Assembly (NCBI GenBank): GCA_016285355.1
Contig: JAEEQP010000031.1
Location: 1-42,128 of the forward strand
DNA: 42,128 nucleotides
Direction: 5' to 3'
Source: Bacteroidales bacterium
GTDB taxonomy: Bacteria; Bacteroidota; Bacteroidia; Bacteroidales; F082
Shown: piece after piece, positions 23,364 through 30,837 of the stretch
Layout: the number at the start of each line of letters is the position of its first letter
Position numbering within the stretch: the stretch's first letter is position 1
Translations under genes and position numbers: made by a program
The notes under the pieces: model-generated
Told to the model about the DNA's origin: nothing
What the model saw: the letters and a program-made list of their open reading frames with translations, nothing else
Database searches by the model: none

Positions 23364-24326
23364 TCAAACAAGTTGCTTCTTTTCAATATACTTCTTCCCT
23401 GGCAAAAACTTGTTCACCTTCTTGCAATACTCAGCATATTCGGGGTACTTGTCGCCGCTGATGCCTTCGACGAGGTTGGTGCTGGCCGCGAAGAGGACGA
23501 TTAAGAGCAAGGCTCCAATCATGCTCCAGTTGATGATACCGACGCCTGCACCGATGGAAAAGAGGTAGAAACTCATCCAAATGGCTTGCTCGGCCATGTA
23601 GTTGGGATGACGGCTCACGCTCCACAGTCCGCAGGTGTTGAAACCTTTGTTGTAGGGTGCAGGAAGCTCTTCCAACGTTTTTCCGGACTTGATCATCGCC
23701 CATTTCTTGCTTTGGAAAGCCCATTGCTGCTTGTCGGCTATGGTCTCATAAACGATGAAGCCGAACATCAGTACGGCAGCGACGGCATCCACCCAACCGA
23801 AAGGCTCGGTGGAACCCATGCACACCAACGCGGGGAAAGTGAACATGAGAATGAGGGCGTTCTGATAGCCAGAGATGAAAAAGAGGTCGAACGCCATCCA
23901 CACCGCTCTGTTTTGAAGAAATGGAAGAGCGCGGACTTTCTCCCAACGATAGTCTTCTTCGCCTTCCCAAAACCGGAGTTTGTAGGCACCTTTTTTCGCG
24001 AAGTTGTAGGTGAGGCGAATGCCCCAAAGGGTGACCAACACCGCCATCACGAGGAGTCGGGGATGCATGCCGCCTTTTGCAGCAATAATCCAGCAATAGG
24101 CGATAGGGAGGAGGCTCCATACCTTGTCGACCTGACTGTTGTTGCGGGTAATCTCGCCCACCGTGAAGCAGTACAAGGCGCTGCATCCGGCCACGATGCC
24201 GAGGATTTTCAGTGTTTCCAATTGTAAGTCATTGAGCGTCGGACCTACATAGAAGTAAAGAAGGGGGCACACTACAAGCGAGAGCAAGAGCAGTATGCAC
24301 ATTAAGGGGATGTTCAGTTTTTGCAT
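23364..24326 (-). CDS. DUF1295 family membrane protein (steroid-reductase/ICMT-like)
   Basis: 320 residues with about eight membrane helices. The C-terminal block (GLWSVSRHPNYMAEQAIW, then SGDKYPEYAEYCKKVNKF) is the DUF1295 signature, related to steroid 5-alpha-reductases and isoprenylcysteine methyltransferases, where it binds a nucleotide cofactor. The substrate is unknown. It follows the cupin gene by 54 bp on the same strand, possibly one transcript. The C-terminus stands just beyond the right repeat of the transposase locus. Confidence 0.85.
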   Translation of the reverse strand: MQKLNIPLMCILLLLSLVVCPLLYFYVGPTLNDLQLETLKILGIVAGCSALYCFTVGEITRNNSQVDKVWSLLPIAYCWIIAAKGGMHPRLLVMAVLVTLWGIRLTYNFAKKGAYKLRFWEGEEDYRWEKVRALPFLQNRAVWMAFDLFFISGYQNALILMFTFPALVCMGSTEPFGWVDAVAAVLMFGFIVYETIADKQQWAFQSKKWAMIKSGKTLEELPAPYNKGFNTCGLWSVSRHPNYMAEQAIWMSFYLFSIGAGVGIINWSMIGALLLIVLFAASTNLVEGISGDKYPEYAEYCKKVNKFLPGKKYIEKKQLV

Positions 24327-24380
24327 GCTTTTAAACCGTGTTGATAAGTTTTAGTTATTACCTACGAAATTGTAAATAGT

Positions 24381-24833
24381 TCATCTGCACATTCTTTCAA
24401 TGAGTGCCTTATGTTGAGGAAAATCGTGTAACAAATCCTCCTTTTTCGCCAACTCGAAGTTTCCAAAGGTGAAGGCGGGGGCCACAGCGCAACCCACGAG
24501 CGAGAATCCCTTTTTACCAGGCAAATCCGCTGCAAACCATTGCTCGGGCTCAATGACGACTTGCATTTCAGCATCGGCAGACAGGTGATGTGTCTTCAAT
24601 TCGCCGTCGGGAGTGATAACGTAGATGTCAAGTGGCTCGCCGGCATGGTAATACCAAATCTCCACCACGTCATGCAGACGATGAAAAGCCGAGAAATCCT
24701 CATCGCAGAGCATGTAGTAGATTGTCGAGATTTTCTTCTCTCCGTTTTCGTCGTTGCCGTATACTTGACGATACCAGCCACCTTCAGGATGCGGTGCGAG
24801 GCCGTGTTTTTGAATGTATTCTTTAGCGTTCAT
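24381..24833 (-). CDS. DUF985 family cupin protein
   Basis: 150-residue single cupin barrel. Landmarks are HPEGGWYRQVY, FSAFHRLHDVVEIWYYHAG (His/Glu metal-type residues), GAPLxxY-like EPLDIYVITPDG, and GFSLVGCAVAPAFTFGNFEL at the end, the DUF985/YML079-like pattern. These bind a small ligand or metal; activity is unassigned. Cytoplasmic, of normal length. A -7 box lies 19 bp before the start (24852-24859) and a terminator hairpin immediately before that. Confidence 0.88.
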   Translation of the reverse strand: MNAKEYIQKHGLAPHPEGGWYRQVYGNDENGEKKISTIYYMLCDEDFSAFHRLHDVVEIWYYHAGEPLDIYVITPDGELKTHHLSADAEMQVVIEPEQWFAADLPGKKGFSLVGCAVAPAFTFGNFELAKKEDLLHDFPQHKALIERMCR

Positions 24834-24851
24834 AATAGTTTTTCATTGGCG

Positions 24852-24859
24852 CAAAAATA
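24852..24859 (-). promoter_or_regulatory. -7 promoter element (TATTTTTG)
   Basis: CAAAAATA on the plus strand, 19 bp before the cupin ATG and 8 bp beyond the upstream terminator. Confidence 0.55.
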
Positions 24860-24867
24860 CAAAAAAA

Positions 24868-24899
24868 TCCGCAATCCAAGTTTTCGCTCGAATTGCGGA
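24868..24899 (-). terminator. Terminator of the 24947 gene
   Basis: Stem TCCGCAAT / ATTGCGGA; the minus strand continues into seven T. The best-preserved member of the dispersed terminator family. Confidence 0.85.
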
Positions 24900-24946
24900 A
24901 TGTTGTTCTGCCTAAGAAACAGCCTTAAACCCGGCAATGGAAAGAA

Positions 24947-25798
24947 TCACCTGCCCATCCCATCTGTCGTTTCAAGCAAGGGAACATGGATGGTCGTGAT
25001 GCTGTCGGGGTTGATGTAAGGAGTGTAGAAATTGTCGTCAGGTTCCTCTCTGTCAACCTTGATTTCTTTCTCGCGCATTTCGATGAAATCGTACAGCTCC
25101 TGCTCTGTAATGCCGATGGCGACCATATTCAAATAATTATAATAACGTATCTTTTCGATTTGGTTATAAATCCAACATCTCCTGTTGTGGAAATCGCGCA
25201 AAAGCTGACGGAATACTTTGTCGTTCAAGTATTTGGAACACCAAGAATTGCCTGGATATTGTTCTGGGTGATAGAGGACTGCATCACGAGCCACATCCAT
25301 CTCTTCAGAGAAAGCAGTCCATTCTTTCTCGATAGTACGCATGTCTGAAAAACATTTCCCGACATTGTCAATAAACAGGAAATTGCCCATGTTTTTCCAT
25401 GTCTCAATATCGTCAGAGAAAATGCCCTCTGTTGTCTTGTCATAGATAATCAGGGGAATATACATCAATTCGTCCATCAGGGAAAGCAATGAATCTTGAT
25501 CCAACGAATCAACCTTGTTCAAAGGAAGGTTCAGCAGCCATGCCGACACGGTGTCGGCGCGTTCCATATACTCATGGGCAGATTCCAGAATCCGTGCGTA
25601 GCTCTCGATGTTGCTCATCACCATCAATGCCGAAAGGCGGCGGTCCTTGGCCCGATGGTTCCGTTCGAGAATTTGTGCCGCCACGATGGTGACAATCAAC
25701 GAGATGGTGGTGCCTAATACAATAGCCCCAATCTGGTTCAAGAAGTTGTTGCGTTTGGCTTTCTTTTCTTCTTTTGAAGTTTTGGTGTTTTTGTTCAT
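24947..25798 (-). CDS. Uncharacterised membrane-anchored protein
   Basis: 283 residues. A basic N-terminus (KNTKTSKEEKKAKRN) is followed by one transmembrane helix (IGAIVLGTTISLIVTIVAAQ, about 27-46), so the rest probably faces the periplasm. The body is helical and charged. The C-terminal part (CSKYLNDKVFRQLLRDF, RRCWIYNQIEKIRYYNYLN, ITEQELYDFIEMREKEI, FYTPYINPDSITTI) is paralogous to the protein at 17384-17866. No known domain recognised. It has its own terminator. It is divergent from the TonB receptor gene at 25929 (130 bp). Confidence 0.65.
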   Translation of the reverse strand: MNKNTKTSKEEKKAKRNNFLNQIGAIVLGTTISLIVTIVAAQILERNHRAKDRRLSALMVMSNIESYARILESAHEYMERADTVSAWLLNLPLNKVDSLDQDSLLSLMDELMYIPLIIYDKTTEGIFSDDIETWKNMGNFLFIDNVGKCFSDMRTIEKEWTAFSEEMDVARDAVLYHPEQYPGNSWCSKYLNDKVFRQLLRDFHNRRCWIYNQIEKIRYYNYLNMVAIGITEQELYDFIEMREKEIKVDREEPDDNFYTPYINPDSITTIHVPLLETTDGMGR

Positions 25799-25898
25799 GG
25801 CTATGACTCAGTTTGATAGTGCAAAATTACATATTTTCATCAATAAGGCCACGAGTGAAGCAAACAAAGTTTTCTAATGCAACATTACTGAAAAACTG

Positions 25899-25906
25899 TA
25901 TTTTTG
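25899..25906 (+). promoter_or_regulatory. -7 promoter element (TATTTTTG)
   Basis: Perfect TAnnTTTG 22 bp before the receptor ATG. Confidence 0.6.
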
Positions 25907-25928
25907 CGCCTTCGAAAAAAAGGCTAAG

Positions 25929-28022
25929 ATGAAAAAACAGCTTTTATTTGTTTTGTCATTGGCTTGTGTTTTACCGATGACAGCACAGAGCTTGCCTGAC
26001 TCTACCGATGTGTTTTTCAGGCATTTGGAATTGAAAGAAGTGATGGTGACCGGTGCTATGGGCGACATGAAAATGAAGGAAACGCCTATGCCCATTTTAG
26101 TACTTCCAGCCAAAGAATTGAACCAATTACCTTCTACCAACTTGATAGATGCCATTGCCAAACGGCCCGGCATGGCCCAGATTACCACGGGCGGCGGCAT
26201 CTCGAAGCCTGTGATTCGCGGACTGGGTTACAACCGTATCGTGGTGGTCAACGACGGTATTCGACAGGAAGGACAGCAATGGGGCGACGAGCATGGAATA
26301 GAAATCGATGCCAACGAAGTGGGGACGGTGGAAATCCTGAAAGGTCCCGCCAGCCTGATGTATGGCTCCGATGCCATGGGCGGCGTGCTGGTGTTCAAAG
26401 GGACTCCGACCCCTCCGGAGGGCACCATAAAAGGCGGTGTGAATGCCGAATACCAGACCAACAACGGCTTGTTTGGAGGCTCATTCAACCTTGCCGGAAA
26501 CCAGAAAGGCTTCACCTGGGATGCACGCTACAGCGAGAAACATGCCCATGCTTACAAAAACCGTTTTGACGGCTATGTGCCCAACTCCCAATTCGGCGAG
26601 CGAGCCTTCTCATTGAGAGCGGGACTCATGAAATCATGGGGCTTCACCAACCTGAAATTCGGTTATTACAACCTCATTCCGAGCATCGTGGAAGGCGAAC
26701 GCGACACGGTAACAGGAGAGTTGCTCTCGGAAGACGAAAATTTGCGGTCGTATCGTCATGGACTGCCTTATCAGAGGGTGCATCATTACAAAGCGGTTTC
26801 GGAGAGTTTCATCAACCTGTCTTCGGGACATCTGAAGGTGATTGCGGGTTATCAGCAGAACCGCCGCCAGGAGTTTGAGGAGTCGGTGGATGAATATGGA
26901 CTTTATATGCAATTGCACACGCTGAACTACGATATCCGTTACGTCTCGGAGGAAAGGGCAGGGTGGAAGTTCTCGACTGGTGTGAACGGCATGGGACAGA
27001 AGTCCATCAATTTGGGCGAGGAGTATCTCATCCCCGATTACACTTTGTTTGATGCAGGGGTGTACGCTACGGCTTCAAAGTCGTTGAACCGCTGGAATCT
27101 CAGTGGCGGATTGCGTTTCGACTACCGCTATCTGGACGCCAAAGGTTTGATTGAGGACGACGAGGTGCGCTTTGAGGATTTCACCAGACATTTCAAGGGC
27201 ATTACGGGCAGTTTGGGTGCTACTTGCGAGGTGGCTGAAGGCTTCGACTTGAAATTCAATCTCGCCCGAGGTTACCGCTCGCCAAACATCAGCGAGTTGG
27301 CCTCCAACGGCGAACATGAAGGCTCGTTGAGATATGAGATTGGGAATCACAACTTTAAGCCAGAATATAGTTTGCAGGCTGATTTGGGTATCAATTATGC
27401 CACACGCTATTTTGAATTGAATGCTTCGGTATTTGCCAACTATATCGACAATTATATCTATCTGCACCGCATCGACAGCATCGTTGACCCCGAACTGATG
27501 ACTTTTGCCTACGCTCAAGGCGATGCCATGCTGATGGGTTTTGAGGCAGGCGTCGATATCCATCCGTTCCACGCCTTGCATATCGGCTCGTCATTCTCCT
27601 ACGTCAATGCCCAACTTCTGAATCAGCCCGAAGAGATGAAATGGCTTCCGATGACGCCGACACCGCGACTTTCAGTGGATGTGAAATACGAACTAACGCA
27701 CGAAGGCAAGATATTTAACAACGCCTATCTTGCCGCCCGCATGGATTGGTGCTTAGAGCAGGACCATTATTATGCCGCCTACGACACGGAGACACCGACA
27801 CCTTCTTATTTGTTGTTCGGACTATCAGCAGGAACGGACATTTTGGTGAAGGGCAGGAAAGTCGCCGAATTGACAGTGATTGTCGACAACCTCACCGATG
27901 TGTGCTATCAGGATCACTTGAGCCGCCTGAAGTATGCTGATTGGAACGTCGTAACAGGCCGACATGGGGTGTTCAATATGGGACGGAATGTGGTTTTCAA
28001 GCTGACTGTGCCTATCGGGTAA
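25929..28022 (+). CDS. TonB-dependent outer-membrane receptor
   Basis: 697 residues. Signal peptide (cleavage about MTAQ). The plug domain runs from KEVMVTGAMGD through LPSTNLIDAIAKRPGM, VIRGLGYNRIVVVNDGIRQE and GPASLMYGSDAMGGVLVF. The barrel follows, with the usual ARGYRSPNISELASNGEHEG motif and a C-terminus ending on a beta strand (NVVFKLTVPIG). The Bacteroidota CarboxypepD-like N-terminal extension is absent, and the plug segment QQWGDEHGIEIDA resembles metal-uptake receptors of the ZnuD type more than SusC. The ligand is therefore a metal, metallophore or heme-like compound at best guess. No adjacent transporter is seen. It is convergent with the truncated lipoprotein copy at 28095. Confidence 0.9.
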   Translation: MKKQLLFVLSLACVLPMTAQSLPDSTDVFFRHLELKEVMVTGAMGDMKMKETPMPILVLPAKELNQLPSTNLIDAIAKRPGMAQITTGGGISKPVIRGLGYNRIVVVNDGIRQEGQQWGDEHGIEIDANEVGTVEILKGPASLMYGSDAMGGVLVFKGTPTPPEGTIKGGVNAEYQTNNGLFGGSFNLAGNQKGFTWDARYSEKHAHAYKNRFDGYVPNSQFGERAFSLRAGLMKSWGFTNLKFGYYNLIPSIVEGERDTVTGELLSEDENLRSYRHGLPYQRVHHYKAVSESFINLSSGHLKVIAGYQQNRRQEFEESVDEYGLYMQLHTLNYDIRYVSEERAGWKFSTGVNGMGQKSINLGEEYLIPDYTLFDAGVYATASKSLNRWNLSGGLRFDYRYLDAKGLIEDDEVRFEDFTRHFKGITGSLGATCEVAEGFDLKFNLARGYRSPNISELASNGEHEGSLRYEIGNHNFKPEYSLQADLGINYATRYFELNASVFANYIDNYIYLHRIDSIVDPELMTFAYAQGDAMLMGFEAGVDIHPFHALHIGSSFSYVNAQLLNQPEEMKWLPMTPTPRLSVDVKYELTHEGKIFNNAYLAARMDWCLEQDHYYAAYDTETPTPSYLLFGLSAGTDILVKGRKVAELTVIVDNLTDVCYQDHLSRLKYADWNVVTGRHGVFNMGRNVVFKLTVPIG

Positions 28023-28067
28023 ACTACAAAAAAATCCACAGCCAATGTCGAGTGAGGATGATATGCA

Positions 28068-28394
28068 ACTTGAAGTTTGATTGTTTTAAAATCCTTACAA
28101 ACTCAGTTCATACATATAGCCGTGATACTGAAGGTTGCCGTCGATAATAGGGAAGAAAAACTCGTTGTCGTGTTCCACGTTCTTTAGCTTCAAGTTTTCC
28201 ATAGTGATGGTCTTGGTGCCGTCATCGTTGGTGACTACCTTTAAGGTGCCGCTTTTGGCGATATAGCCAGTCTGAGGCTGGAAGGTCCAGAAGTCACCGT
28301 CAAGAGCCACATGCACACAAGGGAAGACAGGCAGATAAGGTGTGCCAATGTATCCGAGGTCATACTCGCCATCTACGACTTGTCCGCCTAAATA
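28068..28394. repeat. Left copy of a 327-bp direct repeat
   Basis: Collinear and gap-free with 34871-35197 (offset 6803 bp); I count 13 differences by eye, about 96% identity. Both copies have the same orientation and bracket the restriction-modification island. Confidence 0.85.
28095..28394 (-). pseudogene. Truncated 3' copy of the lipoprotein gene at 34898
   Basis: The minus frame encodes the last 99 or so residues of the lipoprotein at 34898-35878 (from LGGQVVDGEYDLGYIG to YHGYMYELSL) with only a few changes. The rest, including signal peptide and start, is gone. The homology stops at 28394, and 4 bp further begins the palindromic repeat at 28399, which supplies a chance in-frame ATG upstream. 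No promoter is visible, so it is probably not expressed. Mismatches in the frame are few and do not create stops, so the copy is recent. Confidence 0.85.
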
Positions 28395-28398
28395 CCCC

Positions 28399-28458
28399 GT
28401 TCGTTCGGATTTGCAATCCGAACGCATTGAATATCAGCATTTGTAATGCGGAACGAAC
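28399..28458. repeat. Nested palindromic repeat, copy 2
   Basis: 60 bp bounded by GTTCGTTC and GAACGAAC, holding the hairpin CGTTCGGATT-TGC-AATCCGAACG (28402-28424) and CGCATT...AATGCG (28423-28450). It nearly matches 11443-11499. It sits at the breakpoint of the truncated lipoprotein copy. Confidence 0.8.
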
Positions 28459-28495
28459 ATCTTAGCAGCGGATTATAAATCCTTGTATTCCGTCA

Positions 28496-28518
28496 CGGCT
28501 GGATTGCAAATCCAGCCG
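28496..28518. repeat. Second palindrome of the same style
   Basis: CGGCTGGATT-GCA-AATCCAGCCG, a perfect 10-bp stem with a 3-nt loop. It keeps the GGATT..AATCC core of the element at 28402 with different outer bases. From 28519 to 28716 I see nothing further. Confidence 0.7.
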
Positions 28519-28716
28519 AACTATGTCTCTAATTCTTTTGTAATTATCAGTTGCCATGGTTTTCTTGGTAACTTTCAACATGACTATTTTCAAAACGGGA
28601 ATGGCCGTTGTTATGAGTTACTTCCATTTTGGAAATACCACCTGAAACACATTGCAAAATCTACAAAAACTGGATCGGACAGCAATTCTCCTTCTTTTTT
28701 CTCTTCAAAACAATAG

Positions 28717-30837
28717 TCACTCTATGCTTTTTAACAACAAATCCAAGGTTGTATCTGTGTATGTTCGCCAAATTTTTAAATCAATTGATTTGTAATCTTC
28801 AAACAATTGTTTCACAAATTCAATCTCAAATACCAATCGTAGATCGTTCGGGTCGTTATCAGGTTGTCCTTCTTTGCGAGTGCCGACACGAGCTACTCTA
28901 ATCAGATACAAGTCGCGAATACCTTTATTCTTTATATACGGCATAAAATAATACAGCTTGTTGAGAACTAGTGTTGAAGGTATTTTTTTGCCTGTGTAAT
29001 AAATCTTTGCTGATTGATTAAGGAATTGTTCTATATTATCTGATTTAACATAGCACACAAACACATTTTTTGAATCATTGCTCAATTGTTCATAAGACAA
29101 TGCAGAACTTTTTTCACAAACCGCACTATTCTCTATGATATAATACGGATACTGTTGTAACACTTCAAAAAGGTTTAGTTGTCTAATCCTGGAAACAGTT
29201 TCTTTCTTTGGAACTTGTTTTGTGCTCTTTTCCAATGATTCCCTATTCAATCTGCGTCCCATCAATTTGTGCCAAATAGAGCGGGCCATCTTGCTTTCCG
29301 TCTCAGAAAATCCCATTCCCTTTTGTAAAAGCTCCTTGTCTGTGAAGTCGAGTATCTCATCAGCCGTTTTCTTCTCTCGAACCATTTGATCTACCTTCTC
29401 AAACAATTTGGCGTTTTCCTCACGATAAGGCAGATAAACTCCTTCCACCTCGCTGGGCATCAGCTCCAGTACTCCACCGCCAAAGTTGCGACCAAGAATC
29501 TCTGCAAAAGCAAAGGATAGAGAGTTGTAGTAACTCACTACAAAAGCCTTGCGGTTCACACCATCCTTGATAAAGACACGATGCATAGTGTCCGTAGTGT
29601 ATGCTTGTGCATCATTCAACACGAATTTGGGATAGAGATTATTACGACGAAGGAAGAGAGCATCAGAAAGTTTGATGGATGGTATCACATACCAGTCATC
29701 GCGGATGCTGGTCTTATATCCCTTATTGATGCCCTGTTGTTCGCCATTCTCAATATATGCCTTGGTGCCCTTGTTGCCATTCTCTTTAGCATCAGGGGTA
29801 AATACAAGTAGGTTGGCTTTAGCACCATTAGCAAGATTCTGTTGCCAGTCGGCTTTCGTAAAGCACAAGCTATTCACCTGCACGCTACGACCTACCATTG
29901 GACGTGCATACTCATGTAGTTGGTACATATCTATCACTCCCTGCGGTACCGTAAAGTATCCGTTGGAGCCCGTTGTGATACCAACCTCGACATCAGCATA
30001 TGTGCCAATCTTTGGCATATTATCAACCCTGACTTTACTCAGGAAATCAAGTTCCTCTTTGTCAAGGAAGTAATAGGTCCATTTATCTGCATGGAAATCT
30101 ATCTGCTTGGTGGGTAGTTTCAGACGATGGGGGTCAAGCTGTTGCAATGCATCTGCATCCTTCACCTCGATATGTTCTATCAGATGTTCTTCTGTGCCTG
30201 TACGTTCGCATAGTAAAAGCACTACCTCTTGCTGTATTTCCTCAAATACCAGGTTCTCGAACGAGATGATGTTTATCTTATTGAACGATGTGGCCAGATA
30301 CTTTCGAAGTTGCTGAGCATACGTTACTTGAAGAAGTTCCGATGGAATAACGAAACCCATCTTGCCATGTTCTTTCAGCAGCAAGCTACATCCTACAATA
30401 AATGTCACCCACGCATTGGTCAACTTAGAGCGCTTTAACCCTGCTTTCTTAAATATCTCGCCTGCCAGTTCTTGCTGACCTTCATCATAATACTGATAGC
30501 GAATGAATGGTGGATTGCCTACAACAAGGTCAAACCTCTGTTCTGTATCTAAACAAAAACGATGGAAATCAGCATTTATTACCTCCGAATCATGTAACCC
30601 AATGGCTTGTGCTTTTTCTGCTTCTGCGGCTTCATATTCAACCGCAGTGGCATGATGAAACAGCATGTGTTCTCTTTTCATCTGCTCCAAGAACACTCCA
30701 TCTCCACAACTGGGCTCCAATATGTCAGCATTAGTGCTACCGTTTATGCCCCAATGGAGTATAAACGAGGCAATTGCAGGCGGTGTGTAATATGCACCAC
30801 GCAATTTCCGTGCGGAAGCGTCCTCAATCAGCTGCAT
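28717..30837 (-). CDS. Eco57I-type adenine DNA methyltransferase
   Basis: 706 residues, gamma-type N6-adenine methyltransferase. GAYYTPPAIASFIL is the motif X-like start, EPSCGDGVF (41-49) is SAM motif I and NPPF (108-111) is the catalytic motif IV. The middle part is a TaqI-like recognition domain. A C-terminal extension of about 130 residues (from about 575, RIRQLNLFEVLQQYPYY onward) goes beyond a plain M.Eco57I-type enzyme and I do not recognise it. Its start overlaps the stop of the restriction-modification protein gene by 14 nt, so the two are translationally coupled. It protects host DNA alongside the bifunctional partner. The base composition is clearly more AT-rich than the flanks, consistent with transfer. 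Confidence 0.88.
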   Translation of the reverse strand: MQLIEDASARKLRGAYYTPPAIASFILHWGINGSTNADILEPSCGDGVFLEQMKREHMLFHHATAVEYEAAEAEKAQAIGLHDSEVINADFHRFCLDTEQRFDLVVGNPPFIRYQYYDEGQQELAGEIFKKAGLKRSKLTNAWVTFIVGCSLLLKEHGKMGFVIPSELLQVTYAQQLRKYLATSFNKINIISFENLVFEEIQQEVVLLLCERTGTEEHLIEHIEVKDADALQQLDPHRLKLPTKQIDFHADKWTYYFLDKEELDFLSKVRVDNMPKIGTYADVEVGITTGSNGYFTVPQGVIDMYQLHEYARPMVGRSVQVNSLCFTKADWQQNLANGAKANLLVFTPDAKENGNKGTKAYIENGEQQGINKGYKTSIRDDWYVIPSIKLSDALFLRRNNLYPKFVLNDAQAYTTDTMHRVFIKDGVNRKAFVVSYYNSLSFAFAEILGRNFGGGVLELMPSEVEGVYLPYREENAKLFEKVDQMVREKKTADEILDFTDKELLQKGMGFSETESKMARSIWHKLMGRRLNRESLEKSTKQVPKKETVSRIRQLNLFEVLQQYPYYIIENSAVCEKSSALSYEQLSNDSKNVFVCYVKSDNIEQFLNQSAKIYYTGKKIPSTLVLNKLYYFMPYIKNKGIRDLYLIRVARVGTRKEGQPDNDPNDLRLVFEIEFVKQLFEDYKSIDLKIWRTYTDTTLDLLLKSIE

